Shown here: positions 4,549 to 11,559 of the stretch, piece after piece | How the letters are laid out: each line of letters opens with the position of its first letter | Position numbering within the stretch: position 1 is the first letter of the stretch | Source of the DNA: JANQUM01 sp047630355 | GTDB lineage: Bacteria; Bacteroidota; Bacteroidia; Cytophagales; Spirosomataceae | Direction: 5' to 3' | DNA: 11,559 bases | NCBI GenBank assembly: GCA_047630355.1 | Contig: JBLHXN010000107.1 | Location: 1 to 11,559 of the forward strand | Translations under genes and position numbers: made by a program | Notes under the pieces: model-generated | The model's database searches: none | What the model was told of the DNA's origin: nothing | The model's input: only the letters and a program-made list of their open reading frames with translations

Positions 4549-6843
4549 CTACTCCCCACTCAACGAAAACGGTCTTGACTCTTTGGCAACACCCCAATTC
4601 ATATTTGGAGTTTCGCCCATTATAAACATTAGCGTTCCACCTTTATTGATGTCGAAATGGTTGAGAAAATTTTTATCGGTCAATTCACCATTCCAAGTTA
4701 ATGACTGAATAAAGTTTTTACCGCTTGATGCTCCTTTCGCAAGGATAGTGAGAGTTTTACTTTCGGGTAACTGAATCGTCAATTTATCGAACCTTGGCCC
4801 AGAGATAACGTATTCAGGAACGGACGGAGCAACGGGGTAAAAACCCATGGCGGCGAATACATACCACGCCGACATCTGTCCTGCGTCGTCGTTTCCGCTT
4901 AATCCACCAATTCCCGTTCCGTATTCGTTTTGCATTACTTCACCCACCAATTTCTGAGTCTTCCACGGCTGTCCGGAGTAATTATACAAAAATGGAATTT
5001 GGTGTCCGGGTTCGTTTCCGTGCCAATACTGCTCCGTAGCGTGGAAATTATCTAAGTTTCGGTTAAAACCATCGTCTCCGCCCATGAGCATTGCCAATCC
5101 CGCTACGTCTTGCGGTACGTACCACGTGTATTGATAAGGCGTACCTTCCGTAATAAAGGATGCTTTTTTGTATTTATCGTATTTTTCTATGAACGTACCA
5201 TTTGCGTAGACTCCCCGAACCGCTGAATCAGCAGGACTATAAACATTGTGGTAATTCATGGCTCTCGTTGATAAGGTAACGGCGTTCTTGGTGTCTCCGC
5301 GTTTTATAGCAATTCGGCTTAAAGCGAAATCATCAAAGGCGTACTCAAGCGTTCGGGAGACTTGCTCCCGCTGGTGAAAAGACTCCAACACTTTGTCTTC
5401 TAACGGAACATAACCATGTTTCAGATATGAAGGCAATCCCCGCCTGCCTTTCCCTGATTTGTACTCTTCCTGCGTAGCCGGAGATTCAAAAGCATTTTTC
5501 AATAGGTAACTGTATTGTTCATCCGTCAAATCAATGACACCTTTCAGGTAAGCATCTGCTATGGTAGTTGCTGCGTGATCCCCAATCATAGCAGACGTAT
5601 AGCTATTCCAGCACGGAAATATAGGCAACCAATCGCCTTGCTTTGCCATTTCCAGCAAACTGTACATCATGTCGGCATTGGTTTCAGGAACAAGAAAATT
5701 GAACAATGGGTGAGACGCCCGGTAGGTATCCCACATCGAAAAATCAGCGTAATAATTACGATTTCCTGCGTTCATAATTTCGCCACCTCCGCCAAATTTC
5801 GGATAATCACCGTTTACATCGTTAAAGGTTCGGGGGTGGAGAAAGCTGTGGTACATAGCGGTGTAAAACTTTTCTTTATCGGCTGCTACCTCGGTTTCTA
5901 CCCGCACTTTACCAAGCAAACCTTCCCACGTTTTTTTGAGTTGTGCAACTGCATTTTCAAACGTAAGACCAGTTGTTTCTGATGTTAAGTTTTTTCGGGC
6001 TGCGTCAATACTTATAAACGAAGTTCCTACTTTCACGTAAATAACCTGTCCCTTTTTCACGTTGAATGAAATATACGCACCGATATTTTTATCGTTAGAA
6101 ATTTCAGTCGTTTGTTTAAAAACGTCCTTATTTTTAAAAACACCAAAATCAGAAAACTCCGTAATGATCTGAGCGGCGAAATAACCACTAAAGCCCGCTA
6201 ACTCGCCATTTCCCTGATAAATGCGATGAACAGGATTATACCCCACCACTTCATTACTTTCAGGATTTACCTTAATGTATCCCTGCCCTTCGTCACTATT
6301 TGGCGAAAATACAATGTGAGCGATACCATCATTTTCAAAGGTAAATTTAAAAAGTCCCGATCGCTTTGTCGCGGTCATTTCTGCTTGAACCTGATAATCT
6401 GCCAAGCGTAATTTGTAATGATAAGGCGTAGCTTTTTCGTCAGCGTGCGTAAACGGGGCCGCCCAGGATTGTGGCGTTGTTTTTAACTCTCCGGTAAGTG
6501 GCATGAGCGTCATACTTCCGTAATCCTGCACGCAACCTCCACTCAGCCAATGACTGCCCCGAAACCCCTGAAAAAGAGAATCTTTGTAGTAGTACGGTGC
6601 CCGGCACTTGATTTCGGTAGGTTGGGTTTGCGGAGTCCAGTTTGTCATACCAAACGGGACGGTGACATAAGGTACTACCTGAGCATTATTTTCCGTTTTT
6701 TCTCCGTGCTTCAAGGCACTGGCTGTAGTTGCCGGAGCAGTTCCAATCAACGGGTTTACGTAATCAACAGGGTTGTTCTTCTTTTGAGCCTGACAAGCAG
6801 AAACAATAATACTTATTAAAAGGGAACTGAATAATACTCTCAT
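4549..6843 (-). CDS. GH92 alpha-mannosidase-family lipoprotein
   Basis: This belongs to glycoside hydrolase family 92, mostly calcium-dependent exo-acting inverting alpha-mannosidases that trim N-glycans or other mannosides. From the ATG at 6843 the protein has 764 residues, normal for the family. It begins with a lipoprotein signal peptide ending SAC (Cys17), so it should be anchored in the periplasm or outer membrane. The N-terminal beta-sandwich begins DYVNPLIGT. The catalytic part contains FSMWDTYRASHPL, HGNEPGHQIPFLYN (E611, position of the general acid) and SGNDDAGQMSAW (D652/D653, position of the general base and metal-site Asp residues). An upstream TTG at 6864 would add MNRPPKT before the signal peptide and is less likely. 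The GSHWLSGGC segment near residue 98 differs from the HLSGTG form I expect in classic mannosidases, so linkage specificity is uncertain. It starts 24 bp after the aminotransferase stop, a likely operon. Confidence 0.92.
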   Translation of the reverse strand: MRVLFSSLLISIIVSACQAQKKNNPVDYVNPLIGTAPATTASALKHGEKTENNAQVVPYVTVPFGMTNWTPQTQPTEIKCRAPYYYKDSLFQGFRGSHWLSGGCVQDYGSMTLMPLTGELKTTPQSWAAPFTHADEKATPYHYKLRLADYQVQAEMTATKRSGLFKFTFENDGIAHIVFSPNSDEGQGYIKVNPESNEVVGYNPVHRIYQGNGELAGFSGYFAAQIITEFSDFGVFKNKDVFKQTTEISNDKNIGAYISFNVKKGQVIYVKVGTSFISIDAARKNLTSETTGLTFENAVAQLKKTWEGLLGKVRVETEVAADKEKFYTAMYHSFLHPRTFNDVNGDYPKFGGGGEIMNAGNRNYYADFSMWDTYRASHPLFNFLVPETNADMMYSLLEMAKQGDWLPIFPCWNSYTSAMIGDHAATTIADAYLKGVIDLTDEQYSYLLKNAFESPATQEEYKSGKGRRGLPSYLKHGYVPLEDKVLESFHQREQVSRTLEYAFDDFALSRIAIKRGDTKNAVTLSTRAMNYHNVYSPADSAVRGVYANGTFIEKYDKYKKASFITEGTPYQYTWYVPQDVAGLAMLMGGDDGFNRNLDNFHATEQYWHGNEPGHQIPFLYNYSGQPWKTQKLVGEVMQNEYGTGIGGLSGNDDAGQMSAWYVFAAMGFYPVAPSVPEYVISGPRFDKLTIQLPESKTLTILAKGASSGKNFIQSLTWNGELTDKNFLNHFDINKGGTLMFIMGETPNMNWGVAKESRPFSLSGE

Positions 6844-6867
6844 AGTTTTTGGGGGTCTGTTCAAATA

Positions 6868-7965
6868 TCAAGGCTCTAACTGCCGCAGAGCTTCAATCAA
6901 TTGTTCGGTTTGTTCCATCGAAGTGGCGGGGAAATTCGCAATGCGGATTTGGGTACTTTTATTTGGACCATAGCCCGCTCCAATAATCATATTCTTCGCT
7001 TTGAGTTTGTCAATAATAATTGACGAGTCAATTACGCTATTGGCAACGGCAACCGTTCGGGAACGGTGCGGAACGTGTTTCACCGAAGGATTCAACAAAA
7101 CGCTTTCTTCCAGATAATCGTAGATCATTTTGGCTTTTGCGTCGGTTTCTTTTCGGATATTATCAACCCCAATTTCGTTCATATCTTCGGCAATTTTCCC
7201 GAGAATATAAATCCACAAAACATTCGGCGTTGAGGACGTTTGAAATTTTTTGGACATTTCCCAGAGCGTCGGCAAGTCATGGTGGGCTCCGATATGCAAA
7301 TTCTCTTTTTCACTGTCTTTTATCTTCAACGATTTTTCGAGACAGGCTTCATTGGCAATCCAAACACCTAATCCAGCGGGCATTCCGAAAGCTTTCTGAA
7401 CGGAGAAAAATGCTGTATCAATCAAATTATAATCCAAATCCGGGATTGGAGCGGAAGAAACCATATCAACTGCCAATAGTCTACCGTAATTACTACGTTT
7501 CAGGCGTTGAATATCAGGTTCCCGCATCTGAACACCCGTACTGGTTTCGTTGTGCGTTGTGCAGATTAATTCGGTAAATTCAGGTATTTCGGGTTCGTCG
7601 TAACTAAAGCCTTCGCCCAGCGGCTTTTCAAGTTTATGAGCGTACTTTTTCAATTGAATTGCGTACTCGTAGAATTTCTTAGAGAACGAACCATTGATCA
7701 AATGAAACGATTCGAGTTCTACCAAATTCAGTAGTATCCGTTCCCAAATTTCCGATGCCGAACCCGCAAACATAATGGCAGACTCAGCGGGTATGCCAAA
7801 TAATTGTCGCAGTTGCTCATCGGTGTGTTGGTGAATCTTTTTGTACGCCGCACTTCGATGAGAAATGGAGCCCATTTGCTCATTTACTGCCTGCTGTAAA
7901 TGCTTTTCAAAGGTGGGATATAACTCGGCGGGACCAGCGGTAAAAAATGTTTTCTCTCGTGACAT
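6868..7965 (-). CDS. Class V PLP-dependent aminotransferase, phosphoserine aminotransferase (SerC)-like
   Basis: A 365-residue fold-type I, class V aminotransferase. It opens FFTAGPAELYP and has the SHRS signature (H36-R37) seen in phosphoserine aminotransferases. The class V motif THNETSTGV is at 138-145, D167 in VDMVSSAP should bind the pyridine nitrogen, K191 in SVQKAFGMPAG is the Schiff-base lysine, and R341 near the C-terminus probably binds a carboxylate. Authentic SerC converts 3-phosphohydroxypyruvate and glutamate to O-phosphoserine and 2-oxoglutarate. Sequence around the active site is divergent (for example QKAFG and YGPNKSTQIRIAN instead of the canonical HRSVGGMRASIYN-like end), so an alanine-glyoxylate or other alpha-aminotransferase role is possible. 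Cytoplasmic. It is preceded by a promoter/operator dyad and followed after 24 bp by the GH92 gene. No serA-like partner is visible. Confidence 0.85.
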   Translation of the reverse strand: MSREKTFFTAGPAELYPTFEKHLQQAVNEQMGSISHRSAAYKKIHQHTDEQLRQLFGIPAESAIMFAGSASEIWERILLNLVELESFHLINGSFSKKFYEYAIQLKKYAHKLEKPLGEGFSYDEPEIPEFTELICTTHNETSTGVQMREPDIQRLKRSNYGRLLAVDMVSSAPIPDLDYNLIDTAFFSVQKAFGMPAGLGVWIANEACLEKSLKIKDSEKENLHIGAHHDLPTLWEMSKKFQTSSTPNVLWIYILGKIAEDMNEIGVDNIRKETDAKAKMIYDYLEESVLLNPSVKHVPHRSRTVAVANSVIDSSIIIDKLKAKNMIIGAGYGPNKSTQIRIANFPATSMEQTEQLIEALRQLEP

Positions 7966-7984
7966 TGAAGGTAAAAAGGATAAG

Positions 7985-8017
7985 TTTTACAATTCTCAAA
8001 TTTAGAGAATTGTAAAA
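7985..8017 (-). promoter_or_regulatory. Promoter -7 box inside a perfect 13-bp inverted repeat (candidate operator)
   Basis: TTTTACAATTCTC (7985-7997) and GAGAATTGTAAAA (8005-8017) are perfect inverted arms around a 7-nt spacer. On the minus strand the spacer plus one base reads TAAATTTG (7997-8004), an exact Bacteroidota TAnnTTTG -7 box, about 32 bp before the aminotransferase ATG. A poor -33-like TTTTC lies about 21 bp upstream. A dimeric repressor on the arms would cover the promoter. It could instead be an AT-rich terminator for the gene ending at 8069, but no U-run follows directly. Confidence 0.55.
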
Positions 8018-8068
8018 TTAGAAAACAGATTTCATCTCATTTTCTATTGTCTTCAACGTTCTATCAGC

Positions 8069-9853
8069 TTAATTTTTGATTAATCTAAATGTAATCGGTA
8101 AACAAGGTTGCGGTACGCACGAACCATCAGGCGATACACTCACCGTTATTGCAGGAGCAGCCGCACCAGCGGCGTACGTATTTGTACCACAGGTATCTGT
8201 AACCGAGATTATCTTGTAAGTTGTATTAGTAGTTGGAGACACTGTGAATATCTCACTCGGTTTTGACGAAGCCGTAACTGTACTTCCATCTGAAAGTACC
8301 GCAGACCAACTTCCAGTTCCTTCGGTTAACGTGACTGTAAGCGTGCTACTTTCTCCCCTTGTGATAGAGCTTGAAGAAGCCGTAACCGTAGCCGTTGGTA
8401 AAGGCTTGTTTTCGCAAGGGTCGTTGATTTCAGATACCGTTACTGTAGTTGAAGGAGGATCAGTAGCGTACGTGGTTGTGCCACAGGCATCTGTAACAGA
8501 AGTAATAGTGTAAGTAGTGGTGGCAGTAGGCGAAACCGCAAATGACTCGTTCACTTTAGGTGAATTAGTGACTTTACTACCATCTAAAAGGGTGGCTGAC
8601 CAATCGCCCGTTCCTTCGGTTAACGTAACTGTCAAAATGCTGCTTTCACCTATCAATATTGAACTTGGAAAAGCAGAAAGTGCCGCCGTCGGCAATGACT
8701 TATCTTTACAGGGGTCAATATTTCTCAACGTAACCGTCGCAAATGGTGCATCTGTTGGAAAAGGGTTTGTGCTACAGCCGTCAGAAAGTAAAGTTACTAT
8801 GTAATTGGTAGTGGTTGTGGGCGAAACAGTAAACGACTCACTCGCATTAGATGAATTACTCACCGTGCCACCATTTGAAAGCGTAGCAGACCAACTTCCC
8901 GTTCCTTCGGTCAACGTAACTGTCAAAATGCTGCTTTCACCTGTCAATATTGAACTTGGAGAAGCAGAAACCGTTACGTTAGGCAGAGGTTTATTATCGC
9001 AGAGATCAACGTTTTTAGGTACTACTTTAATTTTAGCAGAAGGAGGATCCGTTGAATAGTTAGTGGTGCCGCAAATACTAGTAACCGAAGTTACTGTGTA
9101 AACCGTGGTAGTGGTAGGCGAAACCGTTAGCTCTTCGCTTGGGTTAGATGAGTTATTTACGGTGCTGCCGTCAGAAAGTACGGCTGACCAGTTCCCCTGA
9201 TCGTTCACTAAAGTTACGGTTATTTTACTTTCCTCACCTTCGGTAATCGAACTTAGTGAAGCAGAAATTGTAGCTTCCGGCAAAACATCCGTAACACAAT
9301 AAGTCAAATCCAGAAACTGACTTCCTGTAATTGCCCGCGAAACGGGCTGCGAGCCGGGTGTAATAACTTCGCTCATTCCCGTTATCGGAGTACGGTCATT
9401 ATCGTGCCACTTCAAAGCAACGCACTTATTGGAAGTAACCATATCAAATTCTAAAGTAGCTACTGAAGTCCAGCTTTCGTTCACCGTTTGGGCACCATCG
9501 TTTAAACCCACATACGAGACGTTCAACGTAATAATTCCGTCGTTATTGGCTTCGGCTTTATTGAGAGATTGCGGTTGATAATTGAAATCTTTTATCGTCG
9601 CGGCACTCGAAAAGTTGTGCTGTTTTTTTAATACGGGATTTATAACCTCGCTGAGTTTGTAGTCAAACCGCAGCGTGGCGTCGCCCATACCAAAAGCAGT
9701 ACTGGCAGAAGTAGATTTCACTTCCACAAGAACGGCAACCTTTTCAGACGAGCAGCTGTAAGATTCGTACGATAACCGAACGTCAAATTCTCCATTTTGA
9801 GAAAATCCTAAAAGCGGCAGGAAAACAAAAATCAGATTAAGAATTCTTTTCAT
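8069..9853 (-). CDS. Secreted Ig-like repeat protein with possible cohesin-like N-terminal domain, 594 aa
   Basis: A clear signal peptide (MKRILNLIFVFLPLLGFSQ) indicates export. Residues about 22-185 form a beta-rich domain (FDVRLSYESY, then VAVLVEVKS, GMGDATLRFDY, ATLEFDM), whose strand pattern is reminiscent of cohesin-like domains in other Bacteroidota surface proteins; this is tentative. Four Ig-like repeats of about 90 residues follow (190-279, 288-377, 387-474, 485-573). Each has the core GxWSAxLxDGSxV, then FTVSPTTTTTYTI, SVTDxCGTxxY and TDPPSA, with linkers of the form DxCxxKxLP. They are rich in Ser and Thr. The protein ends CVPQPCLPITFRLIKN, which is not a recognisable type A sorting domain. 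The gene starts 12 bp after the stop of the upstream dockerin-bearing gene, so the two are probably cotranscribed. Likely a cell-surface or extracellular adhesin or scaffold component. Confidence 0.8.
   Translation of the reverse strand: MKRILNLIFVFLPLLGFSQNGEFDVRLSYESYSCSSEKVAVLVEVKSTSASTAFGMGDATLRFDYKLSEVINPVLKKQHNFSSAATIKDFNYQPQSLNKAEANNDGIITLNVSYVGLNDGAQTVNESWTSVATLEFDMVTSNKCVALKWHDNDRTPITGMSEVITPGSQPVSRAITGSQFLDLTYCVTDVLPEATISASLSSITEGEESKITVTLVNDQGNWSAVLSDGSTVNNSSNPSEELTVSPTTTTVYTVTSVTSICGTTNYSTDPPSAKIKVVPKNVDLCDNKPLPNVTVSASPSSILTGESSILTVTLTEGTGSWSATLSNGGTVSNSSNASESFTVSPTTTTNYIVTLLSDGCSTNPFPTDAPFATVTLRNIDPCKDKSLPTAALSAFPSSILIGESSILTVTLTEGTGDWSATLLDGSKVTNSPKVNESFAVSPTATTTYTITSVTDACGTTTYATDPPSTTVTVSEINDPCENKPLPTATVTASSSSITRGESSTLTVTLTEGTGSWSAVLSDGSTVTASSKPSEIFTVSPTTNTTYKIISVTDTCGTNTYAAGAAAPAITVSVSPDGSCVPQPCLPITFRLIKN
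8135..9286 (-). repeat. Four tandem Ig-like coding repeats of about 294 bp
   Basis: The units are approximately 9017-9286, 8723-8992, 8432-8695 and 8135-8401, with a period near 294-297 bp. DNA conservation is uneven: 8610-8669 and 8901-8960 differ at only 2 of 60 positions, showing recent duplication or gene conversion between the middle units. The repeats are in frame and belong to the 594-aa protein. Confidence 0.85.
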
Positions 9854-9865
9854 GGTTGTGTAATT

Positions 9866-11559
9866 TTAATAGGTAACAGATGAAAATTTCCCATTATTAA
9901 GTTGCCAGATAATAAGGTCTTTGAAGTTTATATCAGCGTCAAGGTTCAGGTCAGCGTCAAGGTATTGACCAAACTGCCCCATGTTATTCCTGAGCTGTAG
10001 AATATCCGCAAAATTGATGTCATAGTGCTGCGAGGCTTTACTTTTATCCACATCTCCCACAAACATGACGTATTTTCCCGAAATCAATTTTTGCCCAAAT
10101 GCAGGTGTATCCTGTTTTATGTAGGAATTTTGTGCGGAGAAATCATGCGTAATACGTTTTTGATTTACAGCCAATTTCTCCTGACTCATAATCCCGAGGT
10201 GGTTCCGATGGTCAATTTGGATGTAATATTGCTGCGTGACATTGAGCACAGGACTGTCTCCCAGAATTTCGATGCGGGCATCAGTATGTAGCAGGGCGGC
10301 AGTCTGATATATAATGGGGTTTTCGTTCTCTTTTATTGAGACTAACACCCAATCTACCACGGTATTTGCGTAATCAATTGTTGACTCAGAACCGCTATAA
10401 TTCCACGGAATACGATTGTAAGGTTGTCCGGCAGCGGTAGGTACGCCAAAGCTGCTCACAGGCGTTTGTCCGGGCAGCAATCCTTGTTCGTTATTCGTCG
10501 TTTTCATTAATTCTGAGGCAGCAACATAAGGTCCTTCCAGCACTACTTTTAAAACTAATTCAACTTCGTAAAATAAACTACCAGACGAGCTACAGGAAAA
10601 CGAAATACTGTTCGATTCTGAACTCAGACAGCCGTTTTGAGTGCAAGTAGCTTTGTACAGCATATCCTTTACTACCACTACAGTTATCGTATTTCCTGTA
10701 GTTCCGTCGCTCCAGGTTACAGTACCATTACAGCCGGTAGCAGCTAGTAATACATTATCTCCCGGACAACGGTTTAGATTTCCGTCAACCACAGATACCA
10801 CCGGAGCATCTGGCGGTATATTTACCGTAACGTTTACTAAATTAGACACCGGACTTTCGCAACCGTCAACTACGCAAACTGCCGTAAATGAAGAAGTCTG
10901 AGTAGCAGTAGAAGTTATTGAAATACCCGTTGAGCCATTGCTCCAGTTTACTACCCCGCTGCAACCAGTGGCAAAAAGGGTAAATGTTTCACCTACGCAA
11001 AATACGTTTGTACTACCACTTATTGAAAGTATGGGGGCATCCGGTTTAAGATTTACCGCAATAGTGACCGAAGCAGAAGGAACGCTTTCGCAGCCATCTA
11101 TTTTACAAGTGGCGGATAAAGAAACTGGCAAAGTTGCGGCAAAAGAAATCGAATTTCCAGTTAAACCATTGCTCCAGTTTACCACGCCGTTGCAACCGGT
11201 AGCATTCAACGTGACGCTTTCGCCCGAACAATAAACACTTTTTCCTCCGACTATCTGCACCGTTGGAGAACTGGGCAACGGTCTTGTAGTTATCAACATC
11301 GCCGCCGAAGCTTTCCCTGTACAGCCGTTTGCCGTACAGGTAGCGGTCAGAGTTATTGGCGAATTTATCGTGAGCGTTATCGGGTTTCCTATTTGGTTAT
11401 TACCCCAGTTTACCGTTCCGGTACAACCTACGGCATTTACGGAAACACTCGTACCAATACAAACCGTTGTTGAGGGTCGGTTAATGGTCAATGTTGGGGT
11501 GCGGGGAACAGCATTTACCGTTAACTTATCATTCGAAACGGGGCTTACAGCACTTGGGT
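9866..11559 (-). CDS. Large secreted protein, 5' end outside window: Ig-like repeats plus dockerin-like C-terminus
   Basis: The frame stays open from the stop at 9866 to the right edge, so this is the last 563 residues or so of a longer protein whose N-terminus is missing. Positions below count from the TTG codon at 11491, which is probably internal. Ig-like repeats of about 76 residues carry the pattern CxGExxTLxATGCxGxVxWSxGxTGxxI (for example 71-147, 149-224, 225-300), each with paired cysteines. Residues about 305-475 form the domain found in many Bacteroidota surface proteins (LKVVLEGPY, then VVDWVLVSI, YYIQIDHRNHLGIMS, GKYVMFVGD). The end is dockerin-like, with a perfect calcium-loop pattern DLNLDADINFKD and a degenerate first loop GDVDKS followed by DINFAD. 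It may bind a cohesin-like partner or calcium. Likely exported; adhesion or scaffold roles are inference. Confidence 0.82.
   Translation of the reverse strand, partial: PSAVSPVSNDKLTVNAVPRTPTLTINRPSTTVCIGTSVSVNAVGCTGTVNWGNNQIGNPITLTINSPITLTATCTANGCTGKASAAMLITTRPLPSSPTVQIVGGKSVYCSGESVTLNATGCNGVVNWSNGLTGNSISFAATLPVSLSATCKIDGCESVPSASVTIAVNLKPDAPILSISGSTNVFCVGETFTLFATGCSGVVNWSNGSTGISITSTATQTSSFTAVCVVDGCESPVSNLVNVTVNIPPDAPVVSVVDGNLNRCPGDNVLLAATGCNGTVTWSDGTTGNTITVVVVKDMLYKATCTQNGCLSSESNSISFSCSSSGSLFYEVELVLKVVLEGPYVAASELMKTTNNEQGLLPGQTPVSSFGVPTAAGQPYNRIPWNYSGSESTIDYANTVVDWVLVSIKENENPIIYQTAALLHTDARIEILGDSPVLNVTQQYYIQIDHRNHLGIMSQEKLAVNQKRITHDFSAQNSYIKQDTPAFGQKLISGKYVMFVGDVDKSKASQHYDINFADILQLRNNMGQFGQYLDADLNLDADINFKDLIIWQLNNGKFSSVTY
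10592..11559 (-). repeat. Four tandem Ig-like coding repeats of about 230 bp (the last cut by the edge)
   Basis: Units lie at about 10592-10819, 10820-11047, 11051-11281 and 11282 to the edge. The clearest shared DNA block is CCATTGCTCCAGTTTAC, near 10937 and 11166 on the plus strand, encoding the VNWSNG core. Further copies probably continue beyond the window. Confidence 0.8.

Noticed and set aside
4322..4708. Plus-strand open frame of 128 codons across the junction
   Set aside because: It runs through the att-like region and the terminator hairpin and into the antisense of the GH92 gene; the protein has no recognisable feature.
5362..5373. Second copy of CTCCCGCT inside the GH92 gene as an att site
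   Set aside because: It is an 8-bp match within conserved coding sequence, with no flanking tRNA or terminator features.
5515..5982. Plus-strand open frame of 155 codons
   Set aside because: Antisense to the catalytic part of GH92, which has intact family motifs.
6844..6864. TTG start of the GH92 gene at 6864
   Set aside because: It would put seven residues including PP in front of a normal lipoprotein signal peptide; the ATG at 6843 gives a standard signal.
7020..7577. Plus-strand open frame of 185 codons
   Set aside because: It lies entirely antisense to the conserved aminotransferase and gives a low-complexity, arginine-rich product without a domain.
8244..9059. Three plus-strand open frames of 84-95 codons
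   Set aside because: They are antisense to the Ig repeats and recur with the repeat period, so they are by-products of the repeated coding sequence.
8135..11559. CRISPR-like periodic repeats
   Set aside because: The periods (about 230 and 294 bp) and in-frame protein conservation show coding Ig-domain repeats, not short repeats with unique spacers.
8069..11559. One gene split by a frameshift into two
   Set aside because: The downstream protein has its own signal peptide and start, and the upstream one ends in a complete dockerin-like domain.

Overview
The window looks like a chromosomal stretch from a member of the Bacteroidota, probably order Cytophagales. The grounds are a Bacteroidetes-type tyrosine recombinase, promoter boxes resembling TAnnTTTG, no clear Shine-Dalgarno sites, a GH92 mannosidase lipoprotein, and large secreted proteins built from Ig-like repeats with a dockerin-like C-terminus. 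GC content is moderate. All convincing genes lie on the minus strand, so transcription runs right to left.

Positions 1 to about 4404 are the right-hand end of an integrated mobile element whose left end is outside the window. From the boundary inward come a tyrosine recombinase (2824-4218), an unrecognised 278-aa protein (1950-2786), and a 107-bp control region full of dyads (1843-1949). Next is a tightly overlapping four-gene unit: an excisionase-like MerR/HTH_17 protein, a small HTH protein ending in a sliding-clamp-like motif QLNLF, a VRR-NUC-type PD-(D/E)XK nuclease, and an unrecognised 235-aa protein. Between the integrase start and the chromosomal genes (4219-4548) are direct repeats that could be integrase arm sites, and a 13-nt block matching the 3' end of a tRNA-Gly. 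A strong rho-independent terminator follows in the same orientation. This suggests the element entered the 3' end of a tRNA-Gly gene and that this is the attachment junction.

Positions 4549-7965 hold a probable two-gene operon: a SerC-like class V aminotransferase followed by a GH92 alpha-mannosidase-family lipoprotein. A Bacteroidota-type -7 box in front of the aminotransferase is embedded in a perfect 13-bp inverted repeat, a promoter/operator arrangement.

Positions 8069-11559 hold two adjacent secreted proteins, 12 bp apart. The upstream one (9866 to beyond the right edge) has at least four Ig-like repeats and a dockerin-like C-terminus. The downstream one (8069-9853) has a signal peptide, a possibly cohesin-like N-terminal domain, four approximately 90-residue Ig-like repeats with near-identical DNA blocks, and a short Cys/Pro tail. 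They may form a matched surface pair.

No complete previously undescribed system is proven. The best leads are the coupled HTH(QLNLF)/VRR-NUC operon with its dyad-rich control region, the tRNA-Gly junction, the promoter inside a palindrome, and the possible dockerin/cohesin gene pair.
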